Assembly: GCA_963668655.2 (NCBI GenBank)
Contig: CAXXPQ010000004.1
Location: forward strand, 310,001-374,000
Source of the DNA: G963668655 sp963668655
GTDB taxonomy: Bacteria; Myxococcota_A; SURF-8
DNA: 64,000 bases
Direction of reading: 5' to 3'
How positions within the stretch are numbered: the stretch's first letter is position 1; every line of letters starts with the position of its first letter. The notes beneath the pieces were generated by a model that worked only from the letters and a program-made list of their open reading frames with translations, did no database searches and was not told the origin of the DNA. Both the position numbers and the translations under genes were made by a program. Positions 57,001 through 62,344 of this stretch are shown piece after piece.

Positions 57001-57447
57001 GGTCTGCCCCTGATCCGCTTCGAGGACGTCGAGGTGGTCAACGACTTCGGCGTGGTGCGCGTCAACACCTATCCGGACAACCCGGCCTACTTCAACCTGG
57101 ACATCGAGGTGGAAGACGGCGCGGATCCGCTTTCGATCACCGTGGATCCCACCTACCTGGCGCTCACTCTCTCCGACGGCGAACACGGTATCGAACTGGA
57201 GGAAAGCCTTCTGGGCGGCGTCGTTCCCGCCGGAAACCTCTCCATGACGCTGGAACTGGAAGGCCAGGAGATCAACCCGCTGTCCCTGCTCTTGAGCGAC
57301 AGCGCCTCCGATCCGGTCCCGGACGTGGATCTGAACGAGGACGGCGTGCTCGCCACCGGCGATTCCTCGCCGGACAACCCGGACGGCATCTCGGTGGGCA
57401 TCAAGCTTTCCGGCGTGCCCTGCGGGCTGGATCTCTCCACGCCCTGA
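48043..57447 (+). CDS. Giant secreted Ig-like repeat protein, apparent fusion of two surface proteins
   Basis: The frame is 3134 codons. A signal peptide ends near SFVSAADP; a dockerin-like loop NPDGSFDIGDAVLAARRAVG follows around residue 90. Then come about six Ig-like repeats (to about 700), an unassigned 640-residue region, and at 1398-1430 a SCMGC / hydrophobic / RRRK tripartite tail. Immediately after is a lipoprotein-like signal with LLALSACDSSS (Cys1455) and a DGDTDGNVDGDEDGD linker. The second part has a roughly 260-residue domain (about 1525-1780), about nine Ig-like repeats, a Big_1-like domain (LDADPVTLLIDVGESTLTATV) and a second copy of the 260-residue domain at the C-terminus. 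Adhesin or surface role is inferred. Confidence 0.85.
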   Translation: MFFSRTIFILLAAIFLLPASFVSAADPTPEELTDLAAPEGVDEADVQHLFQILSGEITPGDIENQRGDVAPGTLLSPDGEVPTRVRPNPNPDGSFDIGDAVLAARRAVGSDHPGYIVFDGLNESPAIHYGGMSVLTNQNPWSFSGTVSDDQALELCTVEVWLNGEIFEASLNISAGGVFAIDLPLLEGLNEISARATDGYGRIGEFGDVLEVTLDTVAPVLAFDVNLDGAYTNQTPFQVTGTASDIHEIVEILVHGVSATLIPDPGNPEGYIWGADVSFGAEGPAIIQATAEDAAGNVSDPVAITVTYDDTNPTVAFDAYPSPTNLTSLTLTGVMADAYGVESVQVNGQEAALDTGTGSWSIVVSISEGDNTFTAVATDYAGNQGSDGPINIIGDFIPPVLTLLSDDFVNYTDYDWIIGISEPVFLNNIDGVPDGTFYDGVSFTLAGWSLENGANTIELTVSDPAGNTVTQNFTVTVDTEPPIFAITEAFNNTYFFKLEPGTDIESDTLSLGNALAFVTNAPTVGLRGTVEDVVSGVESVRYETYDAMLAGDTFAITGIPLTPRANSVTLTATDGAGNSTSITLTAHQDVEGPEIVLDNFQRGAHVSATGQFNDANIGNYDGSSGITVTGTATDIYTNISDITVTWAGTPLPVALHRGSSDFEFTIPADRMADSNLNLLSITATDQMANANLNHQSALTGTFALRGPVGQTGETIQNGIGLGLEPNSLSAFTAIIEEQIEAIDGADSFDQHISDPISADIQGLAFCDPATVGRSRYDGHGPVSVMDPPTCRYYCDQDVVVEMSINQDPASPNYGKVQIIMTVPYLHVDLHVSGSIVCLGGSEVYAAAHPATISMVAEFVDSEDGPQLVADTDSIVVGIDEDDFSLAFENGWCALGWFAGSLKGMIVDMIKEEFQGAINDMLSALGDSLAAPIMEGPNTHFSVYIYHIQSAPDGFRIWLDLHGNPCPDPSELTDKPNPDTPEEDDFLPCLDPNEYPPAMDIYNCPGSLVTANPDPSDPNERPWLTMHDSDDNLRSLQAAINDDFVNYYVYHEWAQGTLDMDIDQEMLGDGMSLDTEFLGLVVPELVNEAREDVQAVVPTGTPVLIQLHAMVPITVEGIDNTAPNPDGIRLRAGDLILSFFGDTDGNGDYETPIFDIAVTMYADASLELHPATSSGETDYISLDIDPENADIYADLVWSAFIIHEGTLQSRIPDFFATLLPTFLESMNRIDLPGSGLRVSEFNVIDPNNEFINILGDLVAAIAILQPGGTGSGNLPFEGRINGLIASGGNFNAEMNVYVGPNDGETPDDIDISGFSFSVNTGAGYVDWNGSIDLGLLSGGENVIRVVVTDHNNLDSTGAPKTAYTTMVVEYDTSSGEWEVLSGQSENASATLLDSLSNLDSCMGCQSPAENASPFVLGALFALMLAFWRRRKTLSGKAAPYLGSALLLLGLLALSACDSSSASFLEDGDLENAPDGDFEIDGDITPDGDTDGNVDGDEDGDTDGNVDGDADGDTDDDSPVNHFTGPGVDDDPVVILNMVQIGGETDGFNLDEGRSPEGDPDPDNGVAILGSLANKALTDAMNEGSIILLLQFLGLDNLPAAGESGTVNIRGYLGKDMDEDPSNNFDGDQTFAIDPGSFDEDGNLLISFDGVEIYADESGAVHMHGGPAVFTLSIPLSEGAAITLTITETQLESLLQPSTLRQGGIDLTDGLLGGIIPCSILAEPIESLGGMAPLSLLSLYVDIDLNEDGSLDHENSPDNEDGITAGVLVTGVPAFIDFTTANRAPVIALDPVAETVTEPGLTVTGVFDDPDGACIDGTVTVRVNELEAVQAATNQAGEGCTFTAEIRLELGDNAIVAKVVDEKGAEASDRKETVLNDETPPVVTITAPADQTVTDRVLTLSGTATDNVGILGVTITVTDGQTYAVLGENLGANGEFDVEIELPKLGENPITVQAKDLADNLSAEVPYPLTLVDIEAPVITMVSVSDGVITVEPPDDLVIHEPEADIVVHVSDNTTATDQLTVEAELNAQGVRERVPCMYNSVLDTFSVSFTLELGDNPVTFYTKDASENEATETFVVSYLDNEPPVIQVTAPVPTVNEVEQTLRFTVEDNIDAAELLSPMVLLNSTDSADAMEAYYDDQAGDFYLILDLQLGENNVQIDLADLSGNETQWTGVFTLEDIEPPVLTVTAPQAAQSETFDESATVIGSVTDNIGLAVPGLTIDVNGASYEPTIEEDGSFEQIVALSLGENVITVTAFDNSELTINPQEIRTVTRFDPDAPATIRLDADPVTLLIDVGESTLTATVERLAGGPVPAGTVVTFTADPADLGTLSAETAATSDETGVVSVTYSAGPNPGSVSVTAAAGSISDAVTLNISEPTLAVLDLCTDGQSSFAGAEMSLNYGGSATVQTPPSTSLEGVGPAAGFYTYNTAAEAPNLYLAGASLVEVSEETVFGQFSWPLGGGVPLMEDFGLNVAEVSDLLGETSPGAGFAICGLDNRLGDLPPIVNLDPISPSDVAEVTVTGTVQDADLSTCTGVLIVNGTGQDIDVTSGSVSVSVTLQPGENLVTLIVTDAGSQTGSDSIRPVYSPQNDLPVVAVTAPEATTADESVLVSGTVSDDGPLSEITLRVNANGGAWVNAAIDEPTGTWTTESALALNLGANVLNVEATDGLNGVTRIQHSVRRIEPPQPPVITIDEPADGADFDSNPVRLRGGIAQGGNPVEITITVLLDGEEQPFSWDFINRRLSASFNLIDGPHTILVRAEDIAGGYDEVTRNITFTAPDDPPVITITSPNDGANMAATQVLVSGTIVDDRPLYTLQSFQVKGVDVTVDDPDATTSTWSATVPLDEGANVIEAGALDMRGNTASDSITVNNVTPPSIVMNYVAIGTSSEGFNVDQVGLLGDLSNDNALSALGGVANGLLLEKLAADPGNTDPLLMIFQLEGLAELPGPGESTPVVINGYIGEDLDGDPTDNYSGSEVFGIDPASFDSETGLPLIRFEDVEVVNDFGVVRVNTYPDNPAYFNLDIEVEDGADPLSITVDPTYLALTLSDGEHGIELEESLLGGVVPAGNLSMTLELEGQEINPLSLLLSDSASDPVPDVDLNEDGVLATGDSSPDNPDGISVGIKLSGVPCGLDLSTP

Positions 57448-57472
57448 CCGCTTTCCTTCCCTTTTCCCAACC

Positions 57473-57500
57473 GGGCCGCCCTTCGGGGCGGCCCTTTTTT
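57473..57500 (+). terminator. Intrinsic terminator after the giant gene
   Basis: GGGCCGCCC (57473-57481), UUCG-type tetraloop, GGGCGGCCC (57486-57494) and six T. It lies 25 bp after the stop codon. Confidence 0.95.
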
Positions 57501-57551
57501 CGTCGAACCGCACGCCAACGCCGCCGGATTCGCCCGGATCTCCCTCCCACC

Positions 57552-57736
57552 GACACGGTCTGGCATGCGTTTTTGCAGCCGGCACGCCTTTTGCGTCGGC
57601 ATGCGGATTGCAAACTGCTGATTTCATTTGAAAAACCGGAGTGCAATCTCCATGCCGAATGCAAAAGGCGCGCCGGGCGGTTTTCCGGATGCAAAGCTTC
57701 CGGAAAACCTTGCAAAACACCATGCCAGACCGTGTC
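57552..57736. repeat. Nested imperfect inverted repeat upstream of rnpB
   Basis: Perfect 16-bp ends GACACGGTCTGGCATG (57552-57567) and CATGCCAGACCGTGTC (57721-57736). Further in, GCCGGCACGCCTTTTGCGTC (57578-57597) and the following CGGCATGCGGATTGCA match the reverse complement of 57643-57678 imperfectly. The right arm has an extra hairpin, GTTTTCCGG / CCGGAAAAC. The loop is about 57613-57641. The element could fold into a 185-nt cruciform or RNA hairpin. No protein is encoded. It may be a small non-autonomous mobile or REP-like element, or a structured RNA. Confidence 0.75.
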
Positions 57737-57851
57737 CGAGGCGTACCGGTCCAATGGCGACACGGCCCGGCGTCCGGCCTCCATCGAGCGCCTCCGGGCG
57801 AATCCGAAGCTTCGATCTCCAACGCTTTTTCCCTATCCACGGCGAGGAAAG

Positions 57852-57880
57852 ATTGCTCCCGCCGTAAAAGCCCGCTACAA
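57852..57880 (+). promoter_or_regulatory. Promoter of rnpB
   Basis: TTGCTC (57852-57857), 17-bp spacer, TACAAT (57875-57880). The predicted start, about 57887, coincides with the 5' end of the RNase P RNA P1 stem. Confidence 0.8.
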
Positions 57881-57885
57881 TGCTC

Positions 57886-58267
57886 CCGGGCCGAGAGGGA
57901 GAGACGGTCGCCGGAGTTTTCGAACTTCGGAGGAAAGTCCGGGCTCCACAGGGCGGGGTGCTGGATAACGTCCAGCGGGGGCGACCCCAGGGAAAGTGCC
58001 ACAGAAAATACAGCGCCCGGCAGGCCCGGGTAAGCGTGAAATGGTGCGGCAAGAGCGCACCGGGTTCGCGGCGACGCGAATCGCAGGGTAAACCCCACCC
58101 GGAGCAAGACCGAATAGGGATGCATGTCCCCTCGGGGACGATCGGCGGCCCGCCGAAGGCATCCGGGTTGCGGTCGCTGGAGGGCGTCGGCAACGGCGCT
58201 CCTAGATGAATGACCGTCCGCGCCTTCGTGGTGCGAACAGAACCCGGCTTACGACCCTCTCGGCCCG
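57886..58267 (+). ncRNA. rnpB: RNase P RNA, bacterial class A
   Basis: Catalytic RNA that trims the 5' leader from tRNA precursors. The 5' and 3' ends pair as P1: CGGGCCGAGAGGG (57886-57898) with CCCTCTCGGCCCG (58255-58267), followed by five T as terminator. Conserved core sequences are present: GAGGAAAGTCCGGGC near 57930, ACAGAAAATA near 58003, GGTAAACCCCACC near 58085 and AGCAAGACCGAATAGG near 58101, and AGATGAATGACCG near 58204. The length of about 382 nt fits the ancestral A type. Exact ends are placed from the P1 pairing. Confidence 0.95.
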
Positions 58268-58332
58268 TTTTTCGCGTCTTTCGGCCCATCGGGAAACCTT
58301 GGGAAAACCGGCTGTGATATCGTGCATTTCCC

Positions 58333-58361
58333 TTGCCTGTCCTTAGGCGATCTGCTATCGT
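58333..58361 (+). promoter_or_regulatory. Promoter of phoH with very short leader
   Basis: TTGCCT (58333-58338), 17-bp spacer, TGC-TATCGT (-10 at 58356-58361). Predicted start near 58368, only about 5 nt before an ATG at 58373, so the phoH mRNA may be almost leaderless. Confidence 0.5.
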
Positions 58362-58372
58362 TTATGCTGGCA

Positions 58373-59422
58373 ATGAGCGTGGGCACGATCACCCAAAAAT
58401 CAAAATTAGGAAAACGATTGCAACGTCAGAGCGAACACGAACGCACGGAGATCCTGGTCTTCGAAAACAACGCCGTCTGCCAAGCGCTTTTCGGCGCCCA
58501 GAACGGAAATCTGAAGATCATCACCCGGGAACTGCACGTCCGTATGGACAACCGGGGCGGCGAGGTGACCCTTTGCGGCGAACCGGAACGGCTACAACTG
58601 GCGTTGAACCTGATCGGCCAGTTGTACGACCTCGTGGATAACGGTTTTCCCCTGCAATCCCGGGACATCGGCCACGCCATCCGCATTCTGCGTAAAAATC
58701 CGGAGACGCGCCTGGCGTCCATCTTCCAATCCAAGGTGGATATCGTTTCCGGCGGCGCGGGGAAAATCATCGGGCCGAAAAGCCCGGCCCAGAAAGCCTA
58801 TATGGATTGTATCCGGGAAAATGACCTGGTTTTCTCCATCGGTCCGGCCGGAACGGGAAAGACCTATCTGGCCATGGCCATGGCCGTATACGGGCTGCTC
58901 CAGAAAGCCTATAAGCGCATCATTCTCACCCGACCCGCCGTGGAAGCCGGAGAAAAACTCGGATTTCTGCCCGGCGATATCGCGGAGAAGGTCAACCCCT
59001 ACCTGCGCCCGCTGTACGATGCATTGTACGACATGGTGGATCTGGAAAAGGCGCAGAACTGGATTCAGCAGGGAACGGTGGAGGTGGCGCCGCTTGCCTT
59101 CATGCGCGGACGAACGTTGAACGACAGCTTCGTCATCCTGGATGAGGCGCAGAACACCACTCAGGAACAGATGAAAATGTTTCTGACGCGGCTGGGTTAC
59201 GGCTCCAAGGCCGTCGTGACGGGCGACGTCACCCAGATCGACCTTCCGGATCACCAGAAATCCGGAATGATCCACGCCGGCCGGATCCTCCAGGGAATCG
59301 AGGGAATCGAAGTCTGCCGGTTCACCCACGCCGATGTCGTCCGACATCCCCTGGTAAGACGTATCATTCGGGCCTACGATCGGGAGGAGCATCTTCGCGA
59401 TGTCGAAAAAGAACCGAACTGA
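58373..59422 (+). CDS. phoH: PhoH family protein (PhoL type ATPase)
   Basis: Predicted RNA-associated ATPase; PhoH-like proteins co-occur with YbeY, as here. The 349-residue protein has Walker A IGPAGTGKTYLAMAMAVYGL, ILTRPAVEAGEKLGFLPGD, Walker B SFVILDEAQNTTQEQMKMFL and the VVTGDVTQIDLP sensor. The start is uncertain: ATG 58373 lies just after the predicted transcription start and has no ribosome-binding site, ATG 58364 precedes that start, and TTG 58418 has AGGA 5 nt upstream and is closer to the family start. Its end overlaps pgpH by 23 bp. Confidence 0.92.
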   Translation: MSVGTITQKSKLGKRLQRQSEHERTEILVFENNAVCQALFGAQNGNLKIITRELHVRMDNRGGEVTLCGEPERLQLALNLIGQLYDLVDNGFPLQSRDIGHAIRILRKNPETRLASIFQSKVDIVSGGAGKIIGPKSPAQKAYMDCIRENDLVFSIGPAGTGKTYLAMAMAVYGLLQKAYKRIILTRPAVEAGEKLGFLPGDIAEKVNPYLRPLYDALYDMVDLEKAQNWIQQGTVEVAPLAFMRGRTLNDSFVILDEAQNTTQEQMKMFLTRLGYGSKAVVTGDVTQIDLPDHQKSGMIHAGRILQGIEGIEVCRFTHADVVRHPLVRRIIRAYDREEHLRDVEKEPN

Positions 59423-61997
59423 ACGCAACATCCCGGCGCTCCCGGCGAAAGAGAGCCCGAAGAAAACGGGGTGGTTTTCCAGACTCGACTGGTCCTGGAA
59501 GCGCTTCGATACCAATTTTAATCGTTGGGGGCTTTTGCTGCTCACCTCCCTGCTTCTGGGGTTGATGCTGACCCCCGACCTCTCCTCCTCGCTCAAGACG
59601 TGGGACGAGGGCATGGTCGGCCAGATCTCCACCATGGAAATCCGCGCTCCGAAAAGCACGAACATCGAGGACAAACAGGCCACCGAAAAAAAACGCCAGG
59701 AAGCCGAACGCTCCGTCACGCCGATTTACGACTATCAGGCCGACTTGGGCCGCAATATTCAAAATCGCATCGCGGATGCGTTCTTGCAGATGCAGAACCT
59801 GATTCAGGATTTCATCATCATTCACGTCATCGTGGAGGAAGAAAGCCAGGCCACCGCCAAATCCGCCTCCCCGACGACTCCTTCCCCTTCCCCGGAACTA
59901 TTGCGTAAAAACCGTTTGCAGAAGCTTTTGGAAAAGCCGGATTACTATTTTTCGAAAATCACCGCAGACAGCAAACTGGAAACGCAACTGCGCTCCGTCA
60001 TCCTGGCGCTTCGGAGCGATTTCAACAAGACCATCCAGGCCGTCATTTCCGAGAAAGATTATCTCCAGTTGTACGGCTATCATTTCAGTACCGAGTTGCA
60101 GATCGCCCTGCAACGAATGATCGACGACGTGATGAGCCGTAAAATCATCAACGACAAGGAACTGATGGAGCTGAGCGAAAACGGCGCCATCACCGTTCGC
60201 GTGGTGGATGAACGCACCGGAAGGGTTTCGGAATATTCCCATCACGACCAGAGCACCATCCTGGATTACAAGAAGGTCAGCAGTTCTCTCTGGCGCTACA
60301 CCAATATCCTGAGCAACCTGGGAAGCCGTCAGCGCGAGTTGCTGCTTCGCCTGGGAAGCCAGCTCGTCCAGCCGAATCTCGCGTACAATCGCACGATGAC
60401 CCAGGAGCGACGGAAAAACGCCCGGGACAACATCAAGGCCATGGTCATCCCCATCCAGAAAGGCGAAGTGATTATCCGGGACGGGGAGCGCTTCGAGGAA
60501 CGACATCTGACGATCCTGCACGGCATCTCCAAGGAGATGGCCAGTTCGAATCCCATCGCATCCATGATCGGATATTTTCTCCTCGTTCTGGTGCTGATCT
60601 CCACCCTGGTCTTCTTCGGCATGCGCAACATCCGGAAATTCCGCCCCACGTTCAAGGATTTCCTGATGATGAGCGTTCTGCTCGCCCTTTTCATTCTGAT
60701 GGTGAAGGCGCTGGGTGTCGTCGCGGGCGCGCTTACGTCCACGCTTCCGGAGGTGGACGCCCACATCTACTACCTGGCCATTCCGGTGGCGCTCGGCGTG
60801 GCCATGATCCGGATCGTCATCAACTCCGAAACGGCGGTTCTCTTCGGGATCATCGTGGCCGTGCTTTTCGCCATCATGACGAACGAGCCCGTTTTCATGA
60901 CGGTTTACGCCCTGGCCACCTCGTTGACGGCGGCCGATTCCGTGGGACAATGCCGAACGCGAACCACCCTGGTCTTCGCCGGCCTGCGGGTTTCCCTGGT
61001 GGCCATGGTGGTGGTGATTTTCCATAACCTGATGACGGGCAACGCCTTCGGGCTGTCGCTGGTGCACTCCCTGATCGCCGCTCTGTCCAGCGGTTTCATC
61101 ATGGGCCTGGTTCTCACCGGGTTCACACCCATCATCGAGTTTTTCTTCAGTTACACCACGGACATCAAGCTTCTGGAACTGGCCAACCTGAACCATCCGC
61201 TGCTGAAACGGCTCATCGTGCAATCCCCCGGAACGTATCACCACGCCATCATCGTGGGATCGCTGGTGGAGACGGCGGCGGAGTCCATTCACGCCAATCC
61301 TCTGCTGGCGCGCGTGGCGGCCTATTATCACGATATCGGCAAAGTCAAAACCCCCCAGTATTTCGGAGAGAATCAGGCGGACGGACACAATCCTCACGAC
61401 GACCTGACGCCCAATATGAGCGTGCTGATCCTGCAATCCCACGTTCGCGAGGGAGTGGAACTTGCCAAACGCTACAATCTGGGAGAGAAGATCACCTCCA
61501 TCATCGCCCAGCATCACGGCACCAACCTGATGCGCTTTTTCCTTCACAAAGCCAAGGAGGTGAAGGAACAGAAGGGAGAATCGGCGTCGAGCGTCAACGA
61601 GCAGGATTTCCGCTATCCCGGCCCCAAGCCCCAGACTCGCGAGGCCGGTCTGGTAATGCTGGCCGACTCCGTGGAGGCGGCGGCCCGCAGCCTGGACGAG
61701 CCCACGCCGGAACGCATCCAGGGACTGGTGCAGAAGGTCATCAACATGATTTTCCGGGACGGCCAGTTGAACGAATGCGAACTGACCCTGAAAGACCTCC
61801 ATCAGATCGCCCGTTCCTTCACCCAGATCCTGGTGGGAATCTATCATCACCGCCCCAAATACCCGGACGAACCGAAGCATCAGGAGAAATCCCCGAATGG
61901 ACGTGCAAATCCTCAACCGGCAAAGAAAGCGAACGCTTTCGCCGAAGACCTGGACGCGGAAGACGACAAGGATCTTAAACGCCTTGGGCTGCACTGA
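59400..61997 (+). CDS. pgpH: 7TM-HD family phosphodiesterase, PgpH-like (putative c-di-AMP hydrolase)
   Basis: In Listeria and others PgpH hydrolyses cyclic di-AMP. The 865-residue protein has one N-terminal membrane helix (about 40-60), a large extracytoplasmic 7TMR-HDED domain (to about 380), a seven-helix membrane block (about 385-590) and a cytoplasmic HD domain: TYHHAIIVGSLVETAAESI, AAYYHDIGKVKTPQYFGEN, LQSHVREGVELAKRY and IIAQHHGTNLMRFF. Length is slightly above the family. The C-terminal tail overlaps ybeY by 101 bp. No diadenylate cyclase lies in the window, so the substrate is from family knowledge. Confidence 0.88.
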   Translation: MSKKNRTERNIPALPAKESPKKTGWFSRLDWSWKRFDTNFNRWGLLLLTSLLLGLMLTPDLSSSLKTWDEGMVGQISTMEIRAPKSTNIEDKQATEKKRQEAERSVTPIYDYQADLGRNIQNRIADAFLQMQNLIQDFIIIHVIVEEESQATAKSASPTTPSPSPELLRKNRLQKLLEKPDYYFSKITADSKLETQLRSVILALRSDFNKTIQAVISEKDYLQLYGYHFSTELQIALQRMIDDVMSRKIINDKELMELSENGAITVRVVDERTGRVSEYSHHDQSTILDYKKVSSSLWRYTNILSNLGSRQRELLLRLGSQLVQPNLAYNRTMTQERRKNARDNIKAMVIPIQKGEVIIRDGERFEERHLTILHGISKEMASSNPIASMIGYFLLVLVLISTLVFFGMRNIRKFRPTFKDFLMMSVLLALFILMVKALGVVAGALTSTLPEVDAHIYYLAIPVALGVAMIRIVINSETAVLFGIIVAVLFAIMTNEPVFMTVYALATSLTAADSVGQCRTRTTLVFAGLRVSLVAMVVVIFHNLMTGNAFGLSLVHSLIAALSSGFIMGLVLTGFTPIIEFFFSYTTDIKLLELANLNHPLLKRLIVQSPGTYHHAIIVGSLVETAAESIHANPLLARVAAYYHDIGKVKTPQYFGENQADGHNPHDDLTPNMSVLILQSHVREGVELAKRYNLGEKITSIIAQHHGTNLMRFFLHKAKEVKEQKGESASSVNEQDFRYPGPKPQTREAGLVMLADSVEAAARSLDEPTPERIQGLVQKVINMIFRDGQLNECELTLKDLHQIARSFTQILVGIYHHRPKYPDEPKHQEKSPNGRANPQPAKKANAFAEDLDAEDDKDLKRLGLH

Positions 61998-62325
61998 AGA
62001 GGAAGTGACGCTCGTCTTCGTCTCGGATCGGAAAATGCGGGAGTTGAACAGGGACTATCGCGGCATCTCCAAACCCACGGATGTCTTGTCCTTTTCCCCG
62101 CGCGAGGGAGAAGGGCCGGACCGGGGGCTTCCTTTGGGCGACGTGGTGATTTCGGTGGAAACGGCGGCGCGTCAGGCGGAGGAACTGGGGCACGATTTCG
62201 ACCGGGAGGTGGAACGCCTCCTGGTGCATGGTCTTCTACACCTGCTTGGCCACGATCACCAGACCGACGCCGACCGCAAACGCATGCGCGCCAGGGAACG
62301 GCGAATCCTGAGCCGAATCCAATAA
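61897..62325 (+). CDS. ybeY: Endoribonuclease YbeY
   Basis: Zinc single-strand RNase for 16S rRNA maturation and ribosome quality control. The 142-residue protein has VTLVFVSDRKMRELNRDYRG, SKPTDVLSFSPREGE, LGDVVISVETAARQA and the zinc motif HGLLHLLGHDH. The ATG at 61897 lies 101 bp inside pgpH; it is kept because the family N-terminus (VQILNRQRK) lies in the overlap, so these bases code in two frames. Neighbours phoH and lnt are typical for this gene. Confidence 0.94.
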   Translation: MDVQILNRQRKRTLSPKTWTRKTTRILNALGCTEEEVTLVFVSDRKMRELNRDYRGISKPTDVLSFSPREGEGPDRGLPLGDVVISVETAARQAEELGHDFDREVERLLVHGLLHLLGHDHQTDADRKRMRARERRILSRIQ

Positions 62326-62344
62326 TCCGAACCGGTTCCAGAGT

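Noticed and set aside
57552..57600. Possible sigma54 promoter in the left arm of the inverted repeat (TGGCATG...TTGCA)
   Set aside because: The distance between GG and GC is 11 bp rather than the required 10, and the same pattern appears in the mirrored arm, so it reflects the repeat rather than a promoter.
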